Source: Asparagopsis taxiformis (lineage: Eukaryota; Rhodophyta; Florideophyceae; Bonnemaisoniales; Bonnemaisoniaceae). From it: 64,000 bases of DNA. Positions 19,292 to 28,690 of this stretch are shown in pieces; position 1 is the first letter of the stretch, and each line of letters opens with the position of its first letter. A model generated the notes under the pieces. The model saw only the letters and a list, made by a program, of their open reading frames with translations, was not told the origin of the DNA and did not search any database. Location of the stretch: assembly GCA_030407315.1 (NCBI GenBank), contig JALQPE010000635.1:54370-118369 (forward strand), given 5' to 3'. Both the position numbers and the translations under genes were made by a program.

Positions 19292-20744
19292 GACTAGCGC
19301 AAGGCTGTAAGTACCCTACTCAGGCCTATCAGCCACGGCCAAGACCCCACAAGGGGCACAAGGGGAAGGGGAAATCTCTGACTTAAGCTGATCAGCTGTA
19401 CATTACAATGTAAGCCTAACTGGCAATAACCTCGCGGGTAGGCGAGTGCCGTTAACTGGGCTCTGGTTGGTCAATAACTGGATATTTATTCCTAACCACT
19501 AACCCTAGCTTACAGTAGAATTAGTATAAATATGCCACTGGAATAGCCAGTAGGAACGGTTTCTAGAGTAACGTAAACTCAAGTGGAATTACGACCCACT
19601 GGAACAGTGTTCGCATACCTATTGTTTAACCCCTCTCCGGGAAAACCTTAGGGTTAGCCAACAGCTCGACGGATTACGTCACTTGCTCCATTAATACGCA
19701 CCTCGCGTGAGCACTATAATCGTATAACCCCCTCCGGGTAGCGATACCTTCTCTCATACGAGATTACCGGCTGGGTACGTTATAAGGTTCATCTGCTCTT
19801 CCATCTCCTCTACCGAGGCTCGGGACACCTGTCGGGTGATTTGCCACTCTAGCTGATTTTCTACCTGCTACATCTACTAATAACGAAAGTCCAGGACAGG
19901 GACTCTTTCCGCGGGATTCCGGACGTGCTGAACTCTTGTTGCGCTCCGGTCGAGTACGAAGTGCCGCTAGCAAATTATGCCTTTGTTCGTGATGTACACA
20001 CATCATTTCACAAGAAATTTTCGGTTGCATGAGATTTGTTGCCGAACGGGAAGTACGAGCAGCAAATCCGTAACAGTCCATAATCGTGACCAGAAACCGT
20101 GATATGAGAAGAAAGGTGCAGAAGAAGGAGAACCTGGTTAGTGCCAATGAGATGTTCAAGTATGTAATGGACGCCGAATAATATAGGATTATTGTACCGA
20201 AAATGTATGCCGTTTTAATGCACGTTCATTGGAATTGAAGCGCTACCGGCGAATGTCGCGTATGTTCAGCAATATGATGATGCTCTGAGATCACTATTAG
20301 AAAATTTCATGTCTCGCCTTCTAGCCGCTATAGACAGTGACGCCGAGAACGTTAGCACTTCCATATGTGAATGTTCCCAGCAGCACAGACAAGCTCTCAT
20401 TCGGACATGGCTGACTGCATTCATATATAATAGTACATCAATTCAATTGATGTACTCGTTAAGTTAACAATGTTGACGTGGTGAGACCCTTGGAGGGAGA
20501 AAGAAAGGCAAGAAGGCGTAAAAATGACGGCAGGAACCTACAGAGTGCTGGTGTCTCACCACCCAGGAGTCCAACGTACAGTAGGAAACAGATAGAATAG
20601 TAGAAGTTACCGTTTCAGGGAATGATTAATCGAACGTGGACTAAAATGAGTAATATGACGTCGTACCAGCAGGAGGAATTGCTATAGACAAGCAGACGCC
20701 GTCTGCTTGTCGAACCGTCGGCTCGTGCGAGACTTCTTAGTACC
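19292..20744. other. Intergenic or decayed repeat sequence with small palindromes
   Basis: No convincing gene. A perfect palindrome AGTACATCAATTCAATTGATGTACT lies at about 20430-20455, and GACAAGCAGACGCCGTCTGCTTGTC at about 20689-20713. These may be ends of small non-autonomous elements. Confidence 0.4.
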
Positions 20745-21551
20745 GTGCGACGCCGGCAGTTCACTGAAACCGAGGATGGTCCCGTCGAAGAATACGCAGA
20801 ACGCGGTGGAGAAGGTTTCCTAGAAAGTGGCGGTGCAGCAAGCGCGCAACCTGCTCTGGAGCCCGTAAAGGATCGTGCGTTGAAGAAAACTCTTCATACG
20901 GACTCATGTCCTACATCCAAACAACCATGGCTGCAGACAGTTGAATCGCCTAATTCTGGAAATATGACACTGAAAAAAATTTCGGGTCAGAAATTCACCA
21001 ACTCGTCAGAAGTAGTGCGACCAGAGCACAATTCCATTTCAATGGATTTACAACCACTATCGTGACAACAGCCCAAGCCAAACCCGTCTTCTTTTTCTAT
21101 AACTCCAGGACCTACTCTGTCAGTGGATGTGCAGCCAGTGCCACCACATTCACCCGTCTGGTATCCACCACCTTTACCACAGCAGCCAATCCAGCAACAG
21201 CGCCATACACCCCGGGAACCTGTACAGCGAGGTGCACGCAAAGGTTATCACTACGACGTCCCAGTTCTAATACAAGGTGTACCCCTCCACGCAAGCTTTT
21301 TACCCTGTGGGATATTGGCGAAATGGTTTTCGCAAGCCTCTTTCTCGTTTCCGCAACGGGGATTCGAGAGTACCTGGGTAAGAAACTATGTCATATTCCG
21401 TAGTCAAAATCCCCGTCTGTCTCCAAACTTCATGTACTTCTCATGGTCTGACTTCTTGTCAACCAGTTTCGCACTTTGTATGTACAAGATGGTTTTGGAA
21501 CTAGCTGAAATTGCACAGAAGCACGAGACCTGGTATCCAGCAAGACAATGA
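20745..21551 (+). pseudogene. Pro/Gln-rich hypothetical ORF with a frameshift
   Basis: One frame (20745-21065) encodes an acidic/Ser-rich piece with ESPNSGNMTLKKISG. It stops at about 21063 and continues in another frame (21066-21551) with a Pro/Gln stretch (PPHSPVWYPPPLPQQPIQQQ) and then a hydrophobic/aromatic tail. The composition is consistent across the shift, so this may be one broken gene. I do not recognise a family. A decayed retroelement gag is possible but has no supporting motif. Confidence 0.3.
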
Positions 21552-21780
21552 GACGTGTAGAAACTATTTTCCTAGAATCACTATTAAATTTCTTCTGTAT
21601 TCCATGGTCGCTGAAAGTCATTCCTAGCCAATAGACCCGTTTTTCGGCAGAATTACATCCAAAAATCAAGCCAAAATTATCCAATAGAAAAATTGAGCAG
21701 CAACGAATCTCTTAATCTACTCGCCCACTTGGCACGGTACAGTACGCTACTTTACGAAATACTCTAGCCCTACTGGCTCC

Positions 21781-22247
21781 TGTGGCCACACATGGGACGC
21801 TCAGTTCTACTTGGACATGTGCAGTGCAACTTGCCTAGCAACCACTGCACGTGGCCATTTCAGTAGTGTATAGTAAAGTAGATAGAGAATAGTTTATGCA
21901 CAGGGTGCTCTGTCTGCAACACTATAATCCGGTCCTGTAAAAGTTTATATAAGCCTAGATAGAGATGCGAATATGGTACTTATGAGGACATGCTACACTA
22001 GCAAAGTATGTGAGGGTGTATGGGTTTATTGGGATGGGAAATATTGGTGGATTGCGAGCTAAGACCTGCCTGTTCTGGCAACTAAATTAGAAATTCCGGC
22101 ACATCGGTTTCACGCGCGCGAAGTGACGAATAACTAGTATTTACAGGAACCCCTTACAGTAATCACACAGTATTTAATCCCCGTCGCGGACCGCCGCGAC
22201 GCAATAAAACCTCGAGGAGAGAGAACAACATCTTCACTTCTTCAACA
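21781..22247 (+). repeat. Probable 5' LTR of a copia-type element
   Basis: The end is well marked: TTCTTCAACA at 22247 is followed directly by a primer-binding site. An AATAAA lies near 22203 and a TATTTAA near 22169. The start is less certain; TGTGGCCACA at 21781 begins with TG and would give a 467-bp LTR. No second copy is present because the element is cut at 23169. Confidence 0.5.
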
Positions 22248-22264
22248 GGTTATAGGCCCAGACC
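22248..22264 (+). promoter_or_regulatory. Primer-binding site, half-tRNA type
   Basis: GGTTATAGGCCCAGACC follows the LTR immediately. It matches the complement of the anticodon arm of initiator tRNA-Met (GGTTATGGGCCCAG) with one difference. Priming from a cleaved half of initiator tRNA-Met is known for Drosophila copia. The site supports copia-type classification. Confidence 0.55.
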
Positions 22265-22468
22265 TACCACTGCGCTTTTCTCCCCCACCCTCCCACCTTA
22301 TCTTCCGGCGACGCCTTCCCGCTAAGCGACGTGATCCGCCACCAACCCCTCCGCCTTCCGGCTACGCCTTCCCGCCACAGAGCGACGTGTTCCGCCCAAC
22401 TCACTGACATCTTCACGGCGACGCCTTCCCGCACCCTGCGACGTTATCCGCCACAATTCCTCCCTGTC

Positions 22469-23169
22469 ATGGCTCAAAACCCTGAAATTACCATCACTAC
22501 ACCTGCGCCTCCTCAGCATCACCTTGAAATACCCCTGCTTACCGAGGCCAATTTCATTCCCTGGCGCCTTACGGTCGAACACTTCGCCAAAGCCCAGGAT
22601 GTCTACGACTATCTCTTTCATCCGATACCCCCACATCGTCACCAACTGACCATGCCAATCACGACACCAACCACACACAAGCGCAACTGCTTGTTGTCTC
22701 AACACTTTCCCCTGCAGTCATGGCACAATTCACCGATGCTCAACTTTCTGGCCCGATCCACACCCTATATGCAGACATTCAGAACCGCCTCTGTGCTAGG
22801 AATCCCGAACACACTCCAGAAGCCCTGAAACAGATGGCTAAAGCAATTAGTTGGACTTCTGCAATGACAGTCTCCGAATACATTTCGAAGCATAATGACA
22901 TCAGGAAACTGATGATCCGCGCTGCATATCCCGACATTGCAAATCCAGCTACCACAACTTCCTTCATCCTAGAAGGCCTGGAGAATCACTCTGACTGGAC
23001 GGTCCTTCTTCAAACCGTATCCTCACATAAAGAGATAAATCCTAACAACCCAATCTCGCAAGAAAAACTAATCGCATTGATGATCAAACATGATGACATC
23101 AACAAACGCACTGCACCGACCATCACCACGAACCACTCTACACCTCCCCAGCACAGTTCCAGCCGTCAC
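22469..23169 (+). pseudogene. Copia-type gag, frameshifted and truncated
   Basis: ATG 22469 begins MAQNPEITITTPAPP, followed by IPLLTEANFIPWRLTVEHFA, the L...NF..W pattern of the UBN2/copia gag N-terminus. A one-base shift near 22625-22650 moves the frame. It continues as MAQFTDAQLSGPIHTLYADI and SEYISKHNDIRKLMIRAAYP, with LEGLENHSDWTVLLQTV, matching the rest of that gag domain. The frame ends where the family X LTR begins (23170), before any zinc knuckle. The pol part is not in the window. Gag packages the retroelement RNA in cytoplasmic particles. Confidence 0.65.
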
Positions 23170-23830
23170 TGTGGAACAACGTTAGTTCTAGATAGCTGGT
23201 ACGAGCTAGTGGACACGCTGTCCTTACGAAACGAAACGAACGAACAGTCCACCCGCTGGTGTTTGACTGTATGTTAGGTAGAACGGTAGAGGTAGGTTAG
23301 CGAGTAGACACGAGCGTCACGACGCAACAATCCACGCGAGGATTACGTTAGCAAACGAGGTGGTACGTCACCGGAGGCGCTCTCAACCAAGCCCGGAGGC
23401 ACTACACGCAATCAGCCTTACGTGCGGCGATGGGTATGGAGTACGCAGCTCGACGGAGACGAAGCCTCGCTAGGCAAAACGTAAACGTAAACGTAGAAGT
23501 CAGTCGTAGACTAGAGCCGTTGCTCGATCGTTGTCTTGTCCCCTTTCCCTCCCGGCACGATGCCAATATCTATATGGCCACGATGGCATCGCTTTACAGT
23601 GTAAACACTGCTCGTAACGTCCCCGAATGGGAAAGGACCTTGTGGGTCACACGTAGGGACCCGTTGGTCCGTTGGCCGTTGCCAATACGTTCGTTGCACA
23701 CGTGTGCCGGTTGCGCGCGCGCATGCGCCAGCAATGTTCGTGCATTGCTGTCGCCGGTCGTATCCGCCGAAATTCGAATTCCGCGGAAAACGTAAATATT
23801 TGCGATTTCGGACTCGCCACGTATACTACA
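23170..23830 (-). repeat. 3' LTR of gypsy family X (661 bp)
   Basis: It matches the solo LTR at 18620-19286 and copy 1 at 16789-17455, with several substitutions and small indels. The boundaries TGTGGAAC...ATACTACA are set by the solo LTR. It interrupts a copia gag at GTCAC (23165-23169). Confidence 0.85.
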
Positions 23831-23848
23831 CAGCCCCACCCCCACACG
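23831..23848 (-). promoter_or_regulatory. Polypurine tract of gypsy family X
   Basis: Read on the minus strand, CACGTGTGGGGGTGGGGCTG abuts the LTR start. It is the counterpart of 16772-16788 and shows that this LTR is the 3' LTR of a minus-strand element. Confidence 0.6.
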
Positions 23849-24178
23849 TGGACGTCCCGGCCACGCGAGGCCCGTCAGGACGCGCCTGAGACACGGGGCC
23901 GTGGCGCCTTTTCGGGTACAACTGCGGACGTGGCAGTTGTCCCGAAAAATCTCGTTTAAACGTACGCGGCCCGGTTGGCTGATCGAATCGCCACGGCGCC
24001 GGAGCGCGCGTGTGCGCTCCGGCTCTTTCGTAATCATCGAGGCCCGCCCGTTGGCATCGTTCGTCAATGCCTCGCTTAGGCGTTTCCCTGCAACGAATGC
24101 AGTGTCCAATTCCACCACGCGGGTGTGCTTCAATTCAGCGCGATACGAGCGCAGGCCGTCGCCTCTTCGTCTCGCCCG

Positions 24179-26203
24179 ATGGCTCCGTCTCGCCTGGTGG
24201 CTTCTGTGACGCCTGCCGAGGCTGCTAGGGCCGATGCCCCACGTGATGATGACGCAACGGCGTCCGACTCGGGGAATTCGTCACCCGTCATTCCGGATGC
24301 CGCGGCCCCGTCGATGAGTGTAGCCGCGATGGCAGCGGCCGCTCGTTCGCGTCGTGCTGTGGCGGCGGCCCGCACGGGCGTGCCTCGTCGTGACGGCTCG
24401 CCGCGTTCCCCTCGCCAGGATCCCTCGCCGGAGGGTGGTGACCCCGTTGGGACAGTCGGCACCGCCTCACGTGGCGGTGCGGCGCTAAACGTAGGCGTCC
24501 TGACCCACGCGTGGGCTGCGTTACCCCGCGTGGGTATCACGGATGACGATCTCGCCACGTTGGCAAGAGATCGTCTAGACGCCCGCGCGGTTGTCGACTA
24601 CATGCGTTCCGCCGAGGATACGTGGGGGCGGGCAGCCGGGCGTCGTTTCGCCAACGGGCCACCGGGATCGGAACGTTACCAGATCCCGGCGTCGATACGT
24701 TGCGACCGCTCGTGGTTGCGTGACGTCAACGACGCGATCTACGTCGATCGTATGGACGCGTTCCTGTGGAAGGGGACGCCCGAGGAACCGCCGTTCATCT
24801 CGGTGGCGTCCGTATTCGTATGTCCGCGGACACTTTCCGAACGGCAACGTGCCGAATGGAAGACTGCTCTTTCGTTGAGCGTCATCTCCAAAAGTGTCGT
24901 GTCGTACGACGACCACTTCGCGCTCCGTCACGTGAACGCAGACGACTACCGCGTGTCGCACGCGTCGGCTCCGTGGGTCGTCCCGAGCGAGCTCTACTTC
25001 CCGCCGTTGCCGGAAGTAGTAGAGGAGTTTCCGTACCCCCGTGGGTCGTCCACGTTGTTACCACGCGTGGTACATTATTTCACCGATGCCGTGAAGGACG
25101 CGCCTGCCCCCGTGAAGGAACGTTTCCTCATGGCCGTGGATATCGAACACGCAGCGATGCTCGCATGCTCGCTGTTCGTGGAACGTCGTGTGTTCGGGCG
25201 CGCGTGCCTGCTGCCGGAGTCCACGTTGGACTTCCTGGCCGACTACGAGATGCTTCGTGCAATCCCGGTGGACGGTTCCGACACGTTTGTCTCCGTTACC
25301 AGCGCGTTGGCTGAGGCTCGCGGCGCCCTTGCGTTGGGGCCGGAGTATCGCGTTGTACGCCCGGATTACGCGACCGGGGACAACCAAGAGTTCGTCCAGG
25401 TACGAAGTGATGGGGCTTACGTGCCGCGGATCGCTTCCCGTTCCGAACGCCGTCGTGGCAATCGTACCGGTTATTTCGGCGGCCTCGGGGGCAATGAGCG
25501 CCCCCGAGGGACGCGTTCTGGTCGTCGTGGCCAACAAAACGAAACGCCGCGTGCGCCGGATCCTCGAGAGATCGTGCCACGCGAGGCTACGGGAGGGGGC
25601 AACGTTGCCCACGTCAGTCGTCCGGATGTGGCCACGCCGGCCGAGCGCGCGTCACGCTTCGTTAGCTTGGACGACCGCGTCTCCGATGAGGATGCCCGCC
25701 GGCTTCTCGGTACGTCGATGGCCGCTCCGCCTCGTGCGGAGGGCTGGGTTATTCGTTCCCTCATCTCATCCGTGGCTCGCGCAGCCGAAGAGTTCAGGGC
25801 CCAGACGTTGGACCTGACTGCCCGCTTGGCAACGGAACGCGCGATTTCCGAGCGTCTCGCCGCGGCGACTCGTAGTTACGCGCCGCCCGTTGGCGTTCGT
25901 AATGAACCTTACGGTTACGCGAGTGGCGGCGGCTTCGGCGACCCCGTCGGGTATGGTCACGCAGCGGCGTACCTGCCACGCGACCCCGCTTCGGCGCGCC
26001 CTTCGGATACGCGCAGTCACGGGACTGCGGATCCTTACGCTACGGATCCCGCGTCGCGTCGCGAGCGAGCTCCCGTGGTCACGCAGACCGTCGATCCGTA
26101 CGCGCCGGGCTTCGTTCAGCCCAGTCGCAGCCGCAGCCACGATAGCCGCGGCGAAGGCCCTGGTCCGTATGACCCTGCGGGCAAGCGTTCTCGTCGCTAC
26201 TAG
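24179..26203 (+). CDS. Antisense ORF of gypsy family X, 674 aa, function unknown
   Basis: A long open frame on the strand opposite gag-pol, between pol and the 3' LTR. The first ATG is 24179 (MAPSRLVASVTP); the frame is open from 24125. It has an Ala/Ser/Pro-rich N-terminus and a conserved core (RYQIPASIRCDRSWLRDVND; FLWKGTPEEPPF; TERQRAEWKTALSLS-like). A mixed middle follows (VEEFPYPRGSSTLLPRVVHY), then basic Gly/Arg-rich segments and an Arg/Ser/Tyr-rich tail ending in KRSRRY. This resembles RNA- or DNA-binding low-complexity tails, but I recognise no family. Compared with the copy at 15310-16500 it has lost about 410 bp at the start, between two GCAGGCCG microhomologies. Conservation of reading frame between copies argues that it is translated. 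Antisense ORFs are known in some plant gypsy elements. Confidence 0.55.
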   Translation: MAPSRLVASVTPAEAARADAPRDDDATASDSGNSSPVIPDAAAPSMSVAAMAAAARSRRAVAAARTGVPRRDGSPRSPRQDPSPEGGDPVGTVGTASRGGAALNVGVLTHAWAALPRVGITDDDLATLARDRLDARAVVDYMRSAEDTWGRAAGRRFANGPPGSERYQIPASIRCDRSWLRDVNDAIYVDRMDAFLWKGTPEEPPFISVASVFVCPRTLSERQRAEWKTALSLSVISKSVVSYDDHFALRHVNADDYRVSHASAPWVVPSELYFPPLPEVVEEFPYPRGSSTLLPRVVHYFTDAVKDAPAPVKERFLMAVDIEHAAMLACSLFVERRVFGRACLLPESTLDFLADYEMLRAIPVDGSDTFVSVTSALAEARGALALGPEYRVVRPDYATGDNQEFVQVRSDGAYVPRIASRSERRRGNRTGYFGGLGGNERPRGTRSGRRGQQNETPRAPDPREIVPREATGGGNVAHVSRPDVATPAERASRFVSLDDRVSDEDARRLLGTSMAAPPRAEGWVIRSLISSVARAAEEFRAQTLDLTARLATERAISERLAAATRSYAPPVGVRNEPYGYASGGGFGDPVGYGHAAAYLPRDPASARPSDTRSHGTADPYATDPASRRERAPVVTQTVDPYAPGFVQPSRSRSHDSRGEGPGPYDPAGKRSRRY

Positions 26204-28690
26204 GTCGTTCCTAGGTTAGTTCGTAGGCCACGTAGGCTTCTAGCACCGTGTTGCTTTCGTAAACTTTCGTCTTGTTTCTTTGCGTAATCGCATGGCTCCG
26301 CTGAGCTTCGTAATACGTATTGGCAGGTCGTCTGCAGCGAGGGAGGGGTAAGCGTTAAGCCCCTCCCCACAATTTTTTGTTGTGGCGTCTACCCCGTCAG
26401 GTTTCGTAAGGCTTACGTAGCCCGTGCTTCGAGTTCGCCGGCGCGTAGCGGCGGCTTTTCACTGCGAGTGGTACGTTAATCTCGATCGTAGAGCCCGTTG
26501 GCGTGCGTATCATTTAGTAACTAACTCAAAAATCGTTTCCGCCGTCGTTTCTCGTTCGGATAACCCCGTCGGGTGTCGAATTCCGTTGAGCATACGAGCT
26601 CTTTAGCGCGTAGCACGTCGGTGCTAATTTTAATTTGCTCCGATGAGCTAAGTAAAAATTTCATCGAACGTCAGACCGACTCGCACGTGAGTCGGTTTGA
26701 CGTTCTACGCCGTGGCGTGTACGCAGCAATTCGTCGCAGTACGTTGCGGTTTCGCTGACGACGTGGTGGCCGGCGGGCTTGGTTTTTCGTATAGCCATTG
26801 ACGTCATTAGCGCCGTCGCGCTTCACGTTCCCGCGGCTTCACGTTGGCCAGTGGCGTTATCATTTTGTAACTATCTCGGAAATCGTTTCCGCCGTCGTTC
26901 CTCGTGCGGATAACCCCGTCGGGTGTCGAATTCCGTTGAGCATTCGAGCTCTTTGGCACGTAGCACGTCGGTGCCAATTTTAATTTGCTCCGATGAGCTG
27001 GACGGAAAATTCGCCAAACGTCAGGCCGACTCGCGCGTGAGTTGGCTTGACGTTTCACGCCGTTGCGTGTACGCGGCGGCGCGTCGTGATGCGTCGCAGT
27101 TCCGTTGACAACGTCTTTGCCGGCGGGCTTGGCTTTTCGTATAGCCGTTAACACCGTTAGCGCCGTCGCGCTTTACGTTCCCGCGGCTTCACGTTAGCCG
27201 GTGGCGCAACCGTTGCGCTAGTCCGCTTCGCGTGGTGGCGTCGTTCGCCGCGGCGTCCGAGGAGCGTTTCGTTAGCTCGTCCGTTATGTGGTGCGACGTG
27301 CACCTGGGCATACGTAATGCTCGCCCTCTACGCCGTTGCGTAATTTCGTTTATTCGCCTTGCGAACCCGACGGGGACACGATTGACGGAGTCGTTTCGCA
27401 TGCCCGCGGGCGTTTGAGGCTGCCTCGTGAGCCAAGTTCGTCGGCAGACGTTGCCTTCAGCTGTGCCGTTTACGTTGGCTACTAGCTTGTTCGCCGTTGC
27501 GTACTCGTATTTCGTTCCGCAGGGTCGACCCGTTGGCGTACGTCGTTATCGTTGGCGACGCCCGCGTACGCGCTCGTATCCTGGCCAACGTGGCCGGTGG
27601 CGCGTGTGCCTTCGAGTTCGAACGGAGCCTAAGCTTCGTTAGCTTACTTCGTTCGCGACGCGGACGTGCGCGATTTAATCTACGTGACCGTACGTGGTCG
27701 ACCCCTTTTGGGTTCGCTCGCGTCGTTTCGCATAGCCGGCGGGCTTTTCGTTTTCGCGCGTCGATCGTTGCGCCCGCGTGGCAGGACACCGTTGTGTCGT
27801 TTCGTGGTTGCCGTACGTGGCTACCGTGTTCGGCGTCGTGCCTTGATGTGGCGATAATGGTTTGCCGTCGCGTTGCATTCGAGACCTTATCGTCTTCGTT
27901 CGCCGTCCGTCGCTGCGGCCTCGTTGGCTCATTCGTTTCGCACGTTCTTCGCGCGCGCTTCGTGCGCCGAGACCCGTTGGTCTCGTTCGTCAGCTAGCGT
28001 ATAGCTTCGTTCCGCTTCGTGCGTGAAGTTTCGTAATGAGGCCGTTGCCATCTTCGTCGGGGACGCGTCCGTCCTACGTGGTTTTTCCGCCTTCCGGCGT
28101 TACGTTGCCGTTAGCTCGCGAGCTTGGCGTTGACCTCGTTGGTCGATGCGACTCATTGTCAGCGGTTGTCCACGGGGACGTACGATGGCTCACACGTCAT
28201 GCCAAAATTACGAAATTTTCGGGGCACGCGTGCCCCGAGATTTGGCCAGGTTAGCGCACTGTAATCGGCCCGATTTTTCGTACCGTGCGTCCATGGCCCG
28301 CTAGCCCAAGTATAATTTTTCGCGCGAAAAATCTGACGTGTTGTCCGTCCGTGGCCCGTGGTGTCGTCACCTTTGCCCGTGGGACGGTCAACACTGTCGA
28401 GCCAGTCGTGGCTCTTCACATCGTGTGAATCGTCCGCGCGTGGACTCGTCGTCCAATCTTTCGTTGGCGCTCGTGCCTCCACCAACGTATGGTGTCGAAA
28501 AAGAAAAGAGCGACGGCTCTAGCACGCATCGCGCCCCCCCCCAACGCAAGGGTGGACGTCCCGGCCACTCGTTGTGCCTTCGCTTCTCGTTCGTGCGGCT
28601 CGTCGCCTTCGTTTGTTGCATCGTGCAACGTCGCGCACGCGTGCGCTTAACCCGACGCTCGTGTGCGTTTTCGGGGGCCGTCGTGGCCTT
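26204..28690. other. Non-coding spacer between pol and the antisense ORF
   Basis: 2.5 kb rich in CGTT and CCGTCG words, with the composition of the rest of the element. It holds a tandem repeat (26495-27195). The inverse-paired TTTTTCGCGCGAAAAA lies near 28315-28330, and a C run CCCCCCCC at 28537. No convincing gene is visible on either strand. Both pol and the antisense ORF end here, so transcripts from both strands would converge. Confidence 0.5.
26495..27195. repeat. Two-copy tandem repeat, period 350 bp, with internal hairpin
   Basis: TTCCGTTGAGCATACGAGCT at 26581 recurs as TTCCGTTGAGCATTCGAGCT at 26931, and similarity covers about 350 bp per unit. Each unit has a hairpin (26672-26703, 27022-27053) with ACCGACTC / GAGTCGGT-type arms extending into GTCA/TGAC. 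Confidence 0.75.
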
